From assembly GCF_030062155.1 (NCBI RefSeq), contig NZ_CP118269.1:1488001-1552000 (forward strand): a stretch of 64,000 bases of DNA, written 5' to 3'. Positions within the stretch are counted from its first letter, which is position 1; each line of letters starts with the position of its first letter. Of this stretch, positions 1 to 14,482 are shown in pieces. The notes under the pieces were generated by a model, which saw only the letters and a program-made list of their open reading frames with translations, was not told where the DNA came from and did not search any database. The stretch is from Pantoea sp. Lij88. Lineage in GTDB: Bacteria > Pseudomonadota > Gammaproteobacteria > Enterobacterales > Enterobacteriaceae. Both the position numbers and the translations under genes were made by a program.

Positions 1-534
1 CTGTATACCGGCACGATTGAACCAAGAAAGAATATACTGACGCTACTTCAGGCGTATGATCGTCTGCCCGCTCAGGAAAAATCTGCCTTCCCGTTAGTCA
101 TTAGTGGTTATAAGGGTTGGGAAAATGAGCAACTCTTTAAGCTCTTTGACAAGGGCGAGAGAGAAGGGTGGCTAAAATATTTAGGTTTTGTGCCCGGTAA
201 AGATCTGCCGTTTTTATTCAGTGCTGCAACGAGCTTTGTTTTCCCATCAATCTATGAAGGTTTCGGCCTGCCGGTTCTTGAAGCGATGGCATCAGGAACA
301 CCCGTGATCTGCTCAAATGCAACATCACTTCCGGAAGTCGCTGGAGATGCAGCATTGATGCATGAACCTCAGGACGTTCATGCTTTGACTAATTACATCC
401 AGATGATGATTGAAAACGCTGATGAAAAGCGCCGTATGATTGATACGGGGTTAGCGCGTGCCCGCGAATTTTCATGGTCACTGTGTGCGGATAAAACCAT
501 TGAAGCTTATGAGCAGGTCGCAAAATATATATGA
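1..534 (+). CDS. Glycosyltransferase family 4, C-terminal part (5' end outside window)
   Basis: The reading frame is open from base 1, so the N-terminal half lies outside the window. The visible 177 residues are the donor-binding half of a GT-B fold GT4 enzyme: an opening Gly-Thr-x-Glu-Pro-Arg-Lys-Asn stretch, then [19 protein letters not shown] with the E-x7-E motif that binds the nucleotide-sugar, followed by [20 protein letters not shown]. It transfers a hexose, from GDP-mannose or a UDP-sugar, during polysaccharide assembly; the donor cannot be told from sequence. The stop overlaps the next glycosyltransferase start (ATGA), so the two are translationally coupled. Lying just before gnd, they are probably the last genes of an O-antigen-type locus (inference from the usual galF-gnd arrangement). 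Confidence 0.88.
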   Translation: MYTGTIEPRKNILTLLQAYDRLPAQEKSAFPLVISGYKGWENEQLFKLFDKGEREGWLKYLGFVPGKDLPFLFSAATSFVFPSIYEGFGLPVLEAMASGTPVICSNATSLPEVAGDAALMHEPQDVHALTNYIQMMIENADEKRRMIDTGLARAREFSWSLCADKTIEAYEQVAKYI

Positions 535-1646
535 TTAAAGTTCTACACTGTTACAAAACCTACTACCCTGATACTTTTGGCGGCATTGAGCAGGTTATTT
601 ATCAGCTCGCAGAAGGTGGTTTTAAATCAGGTATCGAATCTGTTGTTTTTACTCATAGTCCCCAGTTTGAAAACAAAATAAACAGCCTGGATAATCATCA
701 GATTCATCGGGTCAAAACGCAGTGTGAGTTTGCCTCGACGCCATTCTCTTATTCAGCCATAAAAGAGTTCAGAGAACTGGCTCAGCATGCGGATATCATC
801 CATTATCATTTCCCGTATCCCTTTATGGACTTTATGCATTTTGCCGCGGGCATCAAAAAGCCATCCGTAGTGAGTTATCATTCTGATATCGTTAAGCAGA
901 AGGTGCTGTTAAAGCTCTATACGCCATTAATGAATCGCTTTCTTTCAAGTGTCGATCGCATCGTTGCCGCGTCGCCAAACTATGTTGAAAGCAGCCCGGT
1001 ACTGCAGCAGTTCAAAGATAAAGTTGAAGTTATTCCCTACGGTCTTGATAAACAGTTTTATCAGAATAATGATCCTGCCGTTCTGCAAAAATGGCAGGCA
1101 AGATTTCCGGATGGCTTCTTCCTCTTTATCGGAACGTTTCGATATTACAAAGGCCTGCATATTTTAATCGAGGCGGCAAAAAACAGCCGTTACCCAATCG
1201 TTGTGGTTGGAGCAGGTCCGATTGAGGCTGAGCTGAAAGCGCAGGCGCAGCAGTTAGGTGTGAATAACATCCACTTCCTGGGTGCGCTGGAAGATAGTGA
1301 AAAATCTGCCTTGCTTCAGTTATGTACCTGTCTGGTTTTCCCGTCGCATTTACGATCAGAAGCTTTCGGCATCTCTTTACTTGAGGGTGCGCTCTATTCA
1401 AAACCGCTGATCTCCAGTGAGATTGGAACCGGAACGACCTTTATCAATATTGATCGCGTTACCGGATTAGTCGTCCCTCCATCCGATTCTGCAGCATTGA
1501 GGAAGGCGATGGATGAAATCTGGCACAACTCCGAACTGGCAATGACCTATGGTGCCGCTGCACTGGCGCGCTTTGAATCGCTTTTCACGGCAGATAGAAT
1601 GATTCAAAGCTATACAAAGCTTTATAAATCCTTGTTAAGTGTGTGA
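531..1646 (+). CDS. Glycosyltransferase family 4 (surface polysaccharide)
   Basis: The protein has 371 residues, a full-length GT-B glycosyltransferase. The N-terminus ([24 protein letters not shown]) has the Gly-Gly-Ile-Glu acceptor-domain loop of GT4 enzymes. The C-terminal donor domain holds FLFIGTFRYYKGLHILIEAA and CLVFPSHLRSEAFGISLLEGAL, with the E-x7-E pair in the latter. It should act on the cytoplasmic face of the inner membrane, adding a sugar to a lipid-linked repeat unit. The start overlaps the stop of the upstream glycosyltransferase by four bases. Donor and acceptor cannot be assigned. The gene is visibly less G+C-rich than gnd next door, as is common for O-antigen loci. Confidence 0.9.
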   Translation: MIKVLHCYKTYYPDTFGGIEQVIYQLAEGGFKSGIESVVFTHSPQFENKINSLDNHQIHRVKTQCEFASTPFSYSAIKEFRELAQHADIIHYHFPYPFMDFMHFAAGIKKPSVVSYHSDIVKQKVLLKLYTPLMNRFLSSVDRIVAASPNYVESSPVLQQFKDKVEVIPYGLDKQFYQNNDPAVLQKWQARFPDGFFLFIGTFRYYKGLHILIEAAKNSRYPIVVVGAGPIEAELKAQAQQLGVNNIHFLGALEDSEKSALLQLCTCLVFPSHLRSEAFGISLLEGALYSKPLISSEIGTGTTFINIDRVTGLVVPPSDSAALRKAMDEIWHNSELAMTYGAAALARFESLFTADRMIQSYTKLYKSLLSV

Positions 1647-1782
1647 ATTTTTTTCAGATAATTTCATCCGCGCGACCGCACCATTCATTACCTTTAATCC
1701 GCTATCCTGAGTTAACATACTGATCACTTACAAAGTGGTGTTACGGGTAACACCATGCGAGACTCACAGACAGGAGTATGTA

Positions 1783-3192
1783 ATGTCCAAGCAACAGATC
1801 GGCGTTGTAGGTATGGCAGTGATGGGCCGCAACCTGGCTCTTAACATTGAGAGCCGCGGTTACACTGTTTCAATCTTCAACCGTTCACGCGAAAAGACTG
1901 ATGAAGTCATCGCCGAGAACCAGGGCAAGAAGCTTGCTCCTTTTTATACCGTTGAAGAGTTTGTCGAATCGCTGGAAAAACCTCGTCGTATCCTGCTGAT
2001 GGTTCAGGCGGGTGAAGCGACTGACAAGACTATCGCCTCACTGACTCCACACCTCGATAAAGGCGACATCCTGATCGATGGCGGTAACACCTTCTACAAA
2101 GACACCATCCGTCGTAACAAAGAACTGTCAGACCAGGGCTTCAACTTCATTGGTACCGGTGTTTCCGGTGGTGAAGAGGGCGCACTGAAAGGCCCATCTA
2201 TCATGCCTGGCGGCCAGAAAGAAGCTTACGAGCTGGTTGCGCCGATTCTGGATAAGATCGCGGCACGTGCGGAAGATGGCGAAGCCTGTGTGGCTTACAT
2301 CGGTCCGGACGGCGCGGGTCACTATGTGAAGATGGTTCACAACGGCATCGAGTACGGCGACATGCAGCTGATTGCAGAAGCTTATGCTCTGCTGAAAGGC
2401 GCACTGGGCCTGAACAACGAAGAGCTGGCTGAAACCTTCACTGAGTGGAACAACGGCGAGCTGAGCAGCTACCTGATCGACATCACCAAAGATATCTTCA
2501 CCAAGAAAGACGAAGAAGGTAAATATCTGGTTGATGTGATTCTGGATGAAGCAGCGAACAAAGGTACCGGTAAATGGACCAGCCAGAGCTCACTGGATCT
2601 TGGCGAACCTCTGTCACTGATCACCGAGTCTGTCTTCGCTCGTTACCTCTCCTCACTGAAAACGCAGCGTGTTGCGGCCTCTAAAGTGCTGAGCGGCCCA
2701 CAGGCTAAAGCCTTCACGGGTGACAAAGCGGATTTCATCGAGAAAGTTCGTCGCGCTCTGTACCTGGGCAAAATCGTCTCTTATGCGCAGGGCTTCTCAC
2801 AGTTGCGTGCAGCGTCAGAAGAGAACAACTGGGATCTGCACTACGGTGAAATCGCTAAGATCTTCCGCGCTGGCTGCATCATCCGTGCCCAGTTCCTGCA
2901 GAAGATCACCGATGCTTATGAAGCAGATGCTGGCATCGCTAACCTGTTGCTGGCTCCGTACTTCAAAGATATCGCAGATCAGTATCAGCAGGCGCTGCGT
3001 GATGTGGTTTCTTACGCAATTCAGAACGGTATCCCGACGCCAACCTTCTCTGCGGCGATCGCTTACTACGACAGCTACCGTTCAGAAGTGCTGCCTGCCA
3101 ACCTGATTCAGGCGCAGCGTGACTACTTCGGTGCGCATACCTATAAGCGTATTGATAAAGACGGTGTGTTCCACACCGAGTGGTTAGATTAA
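1783..3192 (+). CDS. gnd: 6-phosphogluconate dehydrogenase, decarboxylating
   Basis: Gnd oxidises and decarboxylates 6-phosphogluconate to ribulose 5-phosphate, making NADPH in the oxidative pentose phosphate pathway in the cytosol. The frame extends upstream to 1735, but the ATG at 1783 sits behind AGGAGT and gives 469 residues, one more than E. coli Gnd. The N-terminus has the NADP Rossmann motif [11 protein letters not shown] (near residues 6-16). Further on are VSGGEEGA and the catalytic [13 protein letters not shown] segment (Lys, Asn, Glu) near residues 184-196. Codon use and conservation look like a strongly expressed core gene. A strong hairpin follows directly. Its position after the glycosyltransferases is the classic O-antigen locus boundary. 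Confidence 0.98.
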   Translation: MSKQQIGVVGMAVMGRNLALNIESRGYTVSIFNRSREKTDEVIAENQGKKLAPFYTVEEFVESLEKPRRILLMVQAGEATDKTIASLTPHLDKGDILIDGGNTFYKDTIRRNKELSDQGFNFIGTGVSGGEEGALKGPSIMPGGQKEAYELVAPILDKIAARAEDGEACVAYIGPDGAGHYVKMVHNGIEYGDMQLIAEAYALLKGALGLNNEELAETFTEWNNGELSSYLIDITKDIFTKKDEEGKYLVDVILDEAANKGTGKWTSQSSLDLGEPLSLITESVFARYLSSLKTQRVAASKVLSGPQAKAFTGDKADFIEKVRRALYLGKIVSYAQGFSQLRAASEENNWDLHYGEIAKIFRAGCIIRAQFLQKITDAYEADAGIANLLLAPYFKDIADQYQQALRDVVSYAIQNGIPTPTFSAAIAYYDSYRSEVLPANLIQAQRDYFGAHTYKRIDKDGVFHTEWLD

Positions 3193-3199
3193 TCACTAA

Positions 3200-3230
3200 A
3201 AAGGGCTTCCCTCGGGAAGCCCTTTTTTTA
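3200..3230 (+). terminator. Rho-independent terminator of gnd
   Basis: The stem GGGCTTCC / GGAAGCCC with a three-base loop is followed by seven T residues. It lies 10 bases after the gnd stop. The opposite-strand deacylase gene ends at the T-run, so the hairpin may stop transcription from both sides. Confidence 0.93.
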
Positions 3231-4526
3231 CCCTACCAGCAAATCCCCGCTCCGAATCTCCCGCTCACCCGCCAGTCGCACAACCAGCATGCCAGCTGTA
3301 GCAAACTTCACCCAGTGTCTCGCATAGAGAATACCGCCATACTCTGCCACCAGTGGGGTGATGTGGTCGGTCAGCGGATCAACTATCTCAGCCACCACTT
3401 CTCCCGGACGAATCAGTGCGCCCAGCGGTTTACGATGCAGGATCAGACCCGACACCGGCGAATGAATATATTCACAGCCCGCTAACGGCGTAGGTGGATT
3501 TTTCAGGGCAGGGGAGGACGCCGCCGATCCCTCGCTGTGACGCTCTTTGATAACGCCACCTTCTCCTGGTGCTTCCGCGATGTCTGGCACGTTTAAGCCA
3601 ATCGGCCCGTCATTGATGGCCACGACATCGTCACCGCCCGCACTCGCCGGGACCAGCTCATCGCCGCCAATGACGGGCGCGGCCACTTCTACGGAAATGG
3701 AAGGTTCGCTGTAGCCGATATAACCGCCTTCCTGCAGCGCCGAAATAATCGCATCCGCATCTTTTTCCGCCTGTTCAGGCGAAACATCACGTACGCCACG
3801 CAGCTCCAGCGTTACCGGCAGCAATCCACGCGGCATCGGGTAATCTTTGCCAAACCGCTCTGCCAGTGTCAGCCAGGGTTCGCAGCAGGCTTCATCAAAC
3901 GGCTCACCGCCCGAGATCTGCGCCAGCAGCTGTACTTCACTGCCTAACCAGCGCGCCAGCGGCTCAATGTCCGGCCAGGCATGCGGGGTGGTATAGAGAT
4001 GGGGCACGGCTTCCCAGTCACAGTGCAGGTCAATCATCAGATCCGCCTGGCTGGCCATCCGCATCAGGGTGTAGCGCTGTGCATCCAGCTCAGTTTTTGG
4101 CACGGTATCGCGATAGTGACGATCAATCGCATCCCGGATCAGGCTGCGGTTCTGCGATTCACTCTGGGTCAGGCTTTCGGCCAGCCCGGCCGCCAGCGTC
4201 GTTCCCAGTGACGGGAAACGACGGTTAAAGTCCTGCCCGGAGAGCGTATGAAAACGACCCAAATGGGTGCCGTGCCAGTGCTGTCCCAGCGCCAGAGGAT
4301 TGGCAACCGGAACCAGGGTAAAGGCCGCTTTGAGTTGTCCGGCCGACTCCAGCGCCTGCAGTCGCTGTTTTAAATACCACGCAACCGCCATACCGGGCAG
4401 TTCGTCGCCATGCAGCGCAGCCTGGATATAAACCTGACGCTCGTGGTCCGGAGCAAAATGGAAACTGATGATTTCACGCTGGGTGCCTAAAGAGGCGCTT
4501 AACAGTGGATGATGTTGTTGATGCAT
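3228..4526 (-). CDS. Succinylglutamate desuccinylase/aspartoacylase (AstE/AspA) family protein
   Basis: A zinc-dependent amidohydrolase of the M14-like AstE/AspA family, 432 residues. The metal motif His-Gly-Asp-Glu is at residues 39-42, the third ligand probably lies in IDLHCDWEAVPH, and VTLELRG carries the expected catalytic Glu. After about residue 250 comes an acidic, Ala/Gly-rich linker, then a C-terminal beta-domain (SPVSGLILHRKPLGALIRPGE...) resembling the lipoyl-like fold of this family. Family members remove acyl groups from N-acyl amino acids; the substrate here is unknown. No ast genes are nearby. A binding protein for basic amino acids is just upstream on the same strand (106-base gap), so a role with imported amino-acid derivatives is possible. 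The ribosome site before the ATG is weak (AAGGA about 12 bases away). Confidence 0.8.
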   Translation of the reverse strand: MHQQHHPLLSASLGTQREIISFHFAPDHERQVYIQAALHGDELPGMAVAWYLKQRLQALESAGQLKAAFTLVPVANPLALGQHWHGTHLGRFHTLSGQDFNRRFPSLGTTLAAGLAESLTQSESQNRSLIRDAIDRHYRDTVPKTELDAQRYTLMRMASQADLMIDLHCDWEAVPHLYTTPHAWPDIEPLARWLGSEVQLLAQISGGEPFDEACCEPWLTLAERFGKDYPMPRGLLPVTLELRGVRDVSPEQAEKDADAIISALQEGGYIGYSEPSISVEVAAPVIGGDELVPASAGGDDVVAINDGPIGLNVPDIAEAPGEGGVIKERHSEGSAASSPALKNPPTPLAGCEYIHSPVSGLILHRKPLGALIRPGEVVAEIVDPLTDHITPLVAEYGGILYARHWVKFATAGMLVVRLAGEREIRSGDLLVG

Positions 4527-4632
4527 ACCGTGTTAATGTCCTTTAATCGGCAAAGGACGACAGCGCGCCGTCCTGAAAAAGTTAAAGTATAGTGCCGGAT
4601 CGCGGTGAGGACGAAAAAGGGCGACCGCGAGG

Positions 4633-5424
4633 TTACTGCTGGATAGAGATATCCGTGGCGAAGTAGCGCTTCTGAATCTGGTCAAACGTGCCGTTCTTTT
4701 TGATTTCGGCGAAGGCGTTATCCAGCGCGGTTTTCAGTTCGGTATCGCCTTTGCGCAGGCCAACCGCCGTGCCCGGGCCGATAATCGGATCCTGAACAAT
4801 CGGGCCAGCCAGTTCAAAATCTTTGCCCTGCGGATGCTTCAGGAAGCCAATGGCCGCCTGCGCCGCATCGGTGAAGACCGCATCCAGTCGGCCTGAAACC
4901 AGATCGCTTTCAACCTGTGCCTGATCGCCATAAGGCACCACGGTCACACCGTGAGGCTGCCATTTCGCCACTGCGTAACGCTCCTGCACCGTTCCCTGTT
5001 CCACGCCAACCGTTTTTCCTTTCAGAGACTCTGCCGTCGGCAGTAATCCGGAACCTTTACGGGCAACCAGCTGGGTATGGGTGTCATACAGCGGCACGGT
5101 AAAATCGATCTGCTTCAGGCGCTCTTCGGTAATGCCCATGTCAGACAGGATGGCGTCAAATTTACGCGCCTTCAGCGCCGGGATCATGCCGTCAAACTGG
5201 CTCTCAACCCAGACGCATTTCGCCTGCATCTGCGTACAGAGCGCATTGCCCAGATCAATATCAAAGCCAACCAGCTTGCCCTGTGGCGTTTTCGATTCAA
5301 ACGGCGGATAGGTCGGATCGACCGCGAAACGCACCTGTTCGATTTTTGCCTGAGCGCCAAAAGCGCAGCCTGCCATAACGGCTACAGCCAGCGTCTGACG
5401 CAGGCGTTGAGTGAAAATGTTCAT
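4633..5424 (-). CDS. Periplasmic amino-acid-binding protein (ArgT/HisJ family), orphan
   Basis: This is a 263-residue solute-binding protein of the type II polar amino acid family. The start is set at the ATG at 5424, which gives a clean signal peptide (MNIFTQRLRQTLAVAVMAGCAFGAQA) cleaved near residue 26; the longer frame would bury it. Family marks are FAVDPTYPPFE, GKLVGFDIDLGNAL, FDAILSDMGITEERLKQIDFT and GVEQGTVQE. By similarity the ligand is probably arginine, lysine, ornithine or histidine. No ABC permease or ATPase is adjacent, so it must share a transporter encoded elsewhere. Upstream, the YbaK-type gene ends 66 bases before this start. Confidence 0.87.
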   Translation of the reverse strand: MNIFTQRLRQTLAVAVMAGCAFGAQAKIEQVRFAVDPTYPPFESKTPQGKLVGFDIDLGNALCTQMQAKCVWVESQFDGMIPALKARKFDAILSDMGITEERLKQIDFTVPLYDTHTQLVARKGSGLLPTAESLKGKTVGVEQGTVQERYAVAKWQPHGVTVVPYGDQAQVESDLVSGRLDAVFTDAAQAAIGFLKHPQGKDFELAGPIVQDPIIGPGTAVGLRKGDTELKTALDNAFAEIKKNGTFDQIQKRYFATDISIQQ

Positions 5425-5490
5425 GATTTTGCTCTTATTCTGTCGTGATGAGTGTTCATGCAGAGTATCGCCGGGCTGCCGGGATGGCAA

Positions 5491-5967
5491 TTACTGCGTT
5501 ATCTTCACCACGTCAGCCGCGCACAGCGCCCGGTAATCTTCGGTGTTCAGAATCACTGAGCGCTCCAGCAGACCGGCGTTGAACGCGATCTCCGGATAAC
5601 GTTCAAACAGCGCGGGGTCCACAACCAGTCTGAGGTCGGGATGAAAGCTGAACGGCGGGATCGCCCCGAATACGCAGCCGGTCAGCAGATCGGTCTCCGC
5701 CGGGCTTGCGAGTGAGGCGCGTCGTCCACCGACCGCCGCGGCGACTTTGCCCAAATCGGCCTGCTTATCGGCCGGTAAAACCGCCAGCACATGCTGTTTA
5801 ACGCCGTTGCCCTTCACATGACACACCAGCGCTTTCGCGCCCTGGCCGACTTCGGTGCCGCGTATCGCCGCCACGGCTTCGCATTTACCGGTCGCCTCGT
5901 GTTCCATCAGACGATAGCGTGCCTGATGCTGGTCGAGCAGGGCGATTAATTTTTCATGGGTGGTCAC
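5491..5967 (-). CDS. YbaK/EbsC-type aminoacyl-tRNA deacylase
   Basis: A 158-residue single-domain YbaK/ProX-like protein that hydrolyses mischarged aminoacyl-tRNA in trans. The GTG at 5967 is chosen because AGGGAGAG lies about 8 bases upstream and the predicted start (MTTHEKLIALLDQHQARYRL) matches family N-termini; the longer frame to 6048 would run through the ribosome site. Recognisable segments are KALVCHVKG, where Lys is the conserved active-site lysine, and the glycine-rich GAIPPFSFHPDL loop. It resembles E. coli YeaK more than YbaK. Which tRNA it clears is not evident. Confidence 0.85.
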   Translation of the reverse strand: MTTHEKLIALLDQHQARYRLMEHEATGKCEAVAAIRGTEVGQGAKALVCHVKGNGVKQHVLAVLPADKQADLGKVAAAVGGRRASLASPAETDLLTGCVFGAIPPFSFHPDLRLVVDPALFERYPEIAFNAGLLERSVILNTEDYRALCAADVVKITQ

Positions 5968-6030
5968 GGTTCTCTCCCTGAGGTTTGAGTCGCCGTTATT
6001 GTGGGGAATAGGGTCAGGATTGAGAAGAAT

Positions 6031-6069
6031 TCTGCTCAGAATCCGCATGAAAACGAAATTCTGAGCAGA
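6031..6069. repeat. 12-bp perfect inverted repeat after hisI
   Basis: TCTGCTCAGAAT at 6031-6042 pairs perfectly with ATTCTGAGCAGA at 6058-6069 around a 15-base loop. It lies 12 bases past the hisI stop and about 65 bases before the next start. The position suggests the 3' end of the his mRNA, though there is no good T-run on the minus strand. An operator for the downstream gene is the alternative. Confidence 0.55.
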
Positions 6070-6080
6070 TTATTGCACAA

Positions 6081-6685
6081 TTACTTGTGGCGGGCGCGGA
6101 GGTTATTAATCACGGCGCTGAAGTCGAGATCCTGATCCTGTAACAACACCATCAGGTGATAGACCAGATCTGACGCTTCATTCGTCAGTTCATCACGATC
6201 GTTGACGGTCGCCGCCAGCGCGGTTTCAACGCCTTCTTCGCCCACTTTCTGCGCGATGCGTTTGGTACCGCTGGCGTAGAGCCGTGCGGTGTAAGAGCTT
6301 TCAGGGTCAGCTGTTTTGCGTGACGCCAGCAGCTCTTCCAGCTGATAGAGGAAGGTCCACTCTGGCACGGCAGGCGAGAAGCAGCTGGTGGTGCCAAGAT
6401 GGCAGGTCGGGCCAATCGGATTCGCCAGCACCAGCAGCGTGTCGTTGTCGCAGTCAGGCGTGATGCTCACCACCTGCAGAAAGTTGCCGGAGGTCTCGCC
6501 TTTGGTCCACAAGCGGTTTTTGGTGCGGGAGAAAAAGGTGACATTGCCTTCTGCCAGGGTTTTTTCCAGCGCCTCCGGGTTCATGTAGCCATGCATCAGC
6601 ACTTCGCCTGAGACGTTGTGCTGAACGATGACCGGCATCATGCCCTGTGTTTTGTCCCAGTTGAGAAGGGCCAGTTGTTGTTCAG

Positions 6686-6692
<7 letters not shown>
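6081..6692 (-). CDS. hisI: Bifunctional phosphoribosyl-AMP cyclohydrolase / phosphoribosyl-ATP pyrophosphatase
   Basis: HisIE carries out steps 2 and 3 of histidine synthesis: pyrophosphate removal from PR-ATP and ring opening of PR-AMP. It has 203 residues, the enterobacterial length. The N-terminal cyclohydrolase domain (about 1-110) contains [10 protein letters not shown], the metal-binding [10 protein letters not shown] and [12 protein letters not shown] with its Cys/His ligands. The C-terminal pyrophosphatase domain holds [11 protein letters not shown] and [17 protein letters not shown]. The start overlaps hisF by 7 bases. It is the last gene of the his operon. Confidence 0.97.
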
Positions 6693-12212
<5,520 letters not shown>

Positions 12213-12215
12213 GGC

Positions 12216-13115
12216 TTACTCCATCATCTTCTCAATAGGCAGTACCAGAATCGAGCTGGCACCCAGTGCTTTCAGTTTTTCCATGGTTTCCCAGAACAGG
12301 GTTTCGCTGCTGACCATGTGCATCGCCACGCGGCTGACATCGCCTGCCAGCGGCAGCACGGTCGGACGCTCAGCACCAGGCAGCAGGCTGATCACTTCTT
12401 CCAGGCGCTCACTCGGCGCGTGCAGCATGATGTACTTCGATTCACGCGCTTTAATCACGCCCTGAATACGGGTCATCATCTTGTCGATCAGCTCCTGCTT
12501 GGCGGCAGGCATCTCGCCGTCACGCTGAATCAACACCGCTTTAGAACGATAGATCACTTCAACTTCACGCAGGCCGTTGGCTTCCAGCGTGGCACCGGTG
12601 GAGACCAGATCGCAGATGGCGTCTGCCAGACCGGCGCGGGTCGCCACTTCGACGGAACCGTTCAGTAGACAGGTTTTGAAGCTGACGCCTTTCTTGTCGA
12701 GGTACTGTTTGAGCAGGTGCGGATAGGAGGTAGCGATACGGGATTTATCGAGGCATTCCGGGCCGGTGTACTCGGCATCAGTCGCCATCGCCAGCGACAG
12801 ACGGCAGCCGCCGAAATCCAGGCGGCGCAGGGTGAAGTAGCGTGGATCTTCACCCTGGGCACGGCGCGAGAGCAGCTCTTCTTCCAGCACGTTTTCACCG
12901 ATGATGCCTAAATCGACCACACCATCCATCACCAGGCCAGGGATATCGTCATCGCGCACGCGCAGGATGTCGATCGGCATGTTCTCCGCAAACGCAATCA
13001 GGCGCTGTTGCTGAAGGTTGATTTTAACGCCGCAGCGCGCCAGCAGTTCGCGTGAATCATCACTTAAACGGCCAGATTTCTGCATAGCTATGCGTAAACG
13101 GGTGTTATCTAACAT
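12216..13115 (-). CDS. hisG: ATP phosphoribosyltransferase
   Basis: HisG catalyses the committed step, ATP + PRPP to PR-ATP, and is feedback-inhibited by histidine. The ATG at 13115 ([17 protein letters not shown]) gives 299 residues, identical to E. coli; the longer frame to 13157 is not used. This is the long, single-polypeptide form: a periplasmic-binding-protein-like catalytic fold with the PRPP loop in [18 protein letters not shown], then a C-terminal ACT-like histidine-binding domain from about residue 225. First structural gene after the attenuator. Confidence 0.98.
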   Translation of the reverse strand: MLDNTRLRIAMQKSGRLSDDSRELLARCGVKINLQQQRLIAFAENMPIDILRVRDDDIPGLVMDGVVDLGIIGENVLEEELLSRRAQGEDPRYFTLRRLDFGGCRLSLAMATDAEYTGPECLDKSRIATSYPHLLKQYLDKKGVSFKTCLLNGSVEVATRAGLADAICDLVSTGATLEANGLREVEVIYRSKAVLIQRDGEMPAAKQELIDKMMTRIQGVIKARESKYIMLHAPSERLEEVISLLPGAERPTVLPLAGDVSRVAMHMVSSETLFWETMEKLKALGASSILVLPIEKMME

Positions 13116-13164
13116 GGTTCCTGTCCTCTTAATCCTGTCCTGAATGTGTGGTTGCATCAGCCCA

Positions 13165-13199
13165 TAAAAAAACCCCCGGAAGACGATCTTCCGGGGGTT
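13165..13199 (-). terminator. his attenuator (leader terminator)
   Basis: A perfect stem, AACCCCCGGAAGA / TCTTCCGGGGGTT around a three-base loop at 13171-13199, is followed on the minus strand by a T-run of about seven. It lies between the His-rich leader peptide and hisG. In E. coli the ribosome stalls at the His codons when charged tRNA-His is scarce and the antiterminator forms; the same logic should apply here. Confidence 0.95.
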
Positions 13200-13259
13200 C
13201 TCTTGCGTTCACACCACTGGAAGATCTTGAAAGTCTTCCAGCACCAATCGCCTGAAAGA

Positions 13260-13307
13260 CTAGTCAGGATGATGGTGGTGATGATGGTTGAACTGAACGC
13301 GTGTCAT
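13260..13307 (-). CDS. hisL: his operon leader peptide
   Basis: A 15-codon ORF reading MTRVQFNHHHHHHPD, with six consecutive His codons. It corresponds to the E. coli 16-residue leader, which has seven (from memory). It is far below normal gene-calling length but is identified by the His run, the following attenuator and hisG. It senses the charging level of tRNA-His. Confidence 0.96.
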   Translation of the reverse strand: MTRVQFNHHHHHHPD

Positions 13308-13347
13308 AATAATCTCGTCGATGAATGAGTATTCATTTGTGGGGTTT

Positions 13348-13376
13348 AACCTAGCGAAGATGGCTGCGCTTGGCAA
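13348..13376 (-). promoter_or_regulatory. his operon promoter (predicted)
   Basis: On the minus strand TTGCCA (13371-13376) and TAGGTT (13348-13353) are separated by exactly 17 bases, about 40 bases before the hisL start. I recall TAGGTT as the -10 of the Salmonella/E. coli his promoter. The transcription start is not shown by sequence alone. Confidence 0.75.
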
Positions 13377-13486
13377 CACTTTTTTAAACAGGCGGTTCGG
13401 AAAGCGCTGAAACAGGTTGTTCTGGTTTGCAATCCGGGGGCAAACTACGGTGAAGTCAGGGTTGATGTTTCACGTCAGGAGTCAAA

Positions 13487-14314
13487 ATGAAGAAGGTCGC
13501 GATAGTGGGACTGGGCTGGTTGGGTATGCCGCTGGCCACGGCGTTAACCGCGCGAGGCTGGCAGGTCACCGGCAGCAAAACCACGCCAGACGGTGTTGAA
13601 GCCGCACGCCGTTGCGGTATCGAGGCGTTCCAGCTGGAACTGACGCCGGAACTGCAGTGTGAGGCCGCCGATATCGAGCCGCTGTTCAACGTTGATGCGC
13701 TGATCGTCACGCTGCCCGCCAGTCGCACCGCAGAAGGCGGCGAAGCTTATCTGCAGGCGGTACAGAATGTGGTCGATACCGCGCTGGTCTATAAAGTACC
13801 GCGCATCATCTTTACCAGCTCAACGTCAGTTTATGGCGGCAGCTCCGGCGTTAAACGGGAAAACAGCCCGCTGAATGCAGAAACGATAGCCGGTAAGACG
13901 CTGGTCAAACTGGAAAGCTGGCTGCACGATCTGCCGGGGACCAGCGTCGATATTTTGCGCCTCTCCGGTCTGGTCGGACCTAAGCGTCATCCGGGACGCT
14001 TCCTGGCCGGCAAGCAGGATGTCGCCAATGGCTCGCAGGGTGTGAATCTGGTTCACCTGGATGATGTGGTTGAGGCGATTACACTGCTGCTGCAGTCGCC
14101 GAAAGGGGGGCGGGTATACAACCTGAGTGCGCCGAAACACCCTACGCGTGACACCTTCTATCCTGCGGTTACGCGCCAGCTGGGTCTGCAGCCGCCGCAG
14201 TTCGCGCCGGAAGCGGTTAAAGACAGCGGCAAGCTGATTGATGGATTACGCATCTGTAACGAACTCGGTTTTGAGTACCGCTATGACGACCCGGTAAAAA
14301 TGCCACTGGAGTGA
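13487..14314 (+). CDS. yeeZ: SDR-type NAD(P)-binding protein YeeZ
   Basis: A 275-residue extended-SDR-like protein. The N-terminal GLGWLGMPLATAL is the dinucleotide-binding Gly motif, and IIFTSSTSVYGG carries the catalytic-type Ser/Tyr region. It matches E. coli YeeZ, which also lies divergent from the his leader, in length and position. E. coli YeeZ has no proven reaction, so the substrate is left open. The start is supported by the preceding CAGGAGT. Confidence 0.9.
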   Translation: MKKVAIVGLGWLGMPLATALTARGWQVTGSKTTPDGVEAARRCGIEAFQLELTPELQCEAADIEPLFNVDALIVTLPASRTAEGGEAYLQAVQNVVDTALVYKVPRIIFTSSTSVYGGSSGVKRENSPLNAETIAGKTLVKLESWLHDLPGTSVDILRLSGLVGPKRHPGRFLAGKQDVANGSQGVNLVHLDDVVEAITLLLQSPKGGRVYNLSAPKHPTRDTFYPAVTRQLGLQPPQFAPEAVKDSGKLIDGLRICNELGFEYRYDDPVKMPLE

Positions 14315-14453
14315 CAGACGGCTGGCATGATTGCGGGGGCAGGGTGACCCCGCCTAACGGGTTGAGCGATCTGTTCGCTACATAGTTACAACATACTAAA
14401 AGCACTTAAACGACACGGCAGAATGTGCCCTGCTGAAAGAACGGGGTTAAGCA

Positions 14454-14475
14454 GGCCAGACAGGAACGTCTGGCC
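14454..14475. terminator. Hairpin between yeeZ and puuB (3' ends converge)
   Basis: GGCCAGAC / GTCTGGCC is a perfect 8-bp stem with a 6-base loop, 7 bases past the end of puuB on the minus strand. A second hairpin (GCGGGG...CCCCGC near 14333-14353) lies closer to yeeZ. Neither has a strong T-run, so these are terminator-like at best. Confidence 0.5.
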
Positions 14476-14482
14476 CTCAGCC

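Noticed and set aside
945..1401. Open frames opposite to and within the second glycosyltransferase
   Set aside because: They are shadows of the real gene without ribosome sites or family features.
13269..13286. Run of repeated ATG/GTG triplets on the plus strand
   Set aside because: This is not a microsatellite: it is the reverse complement of the six His codons of hisL.
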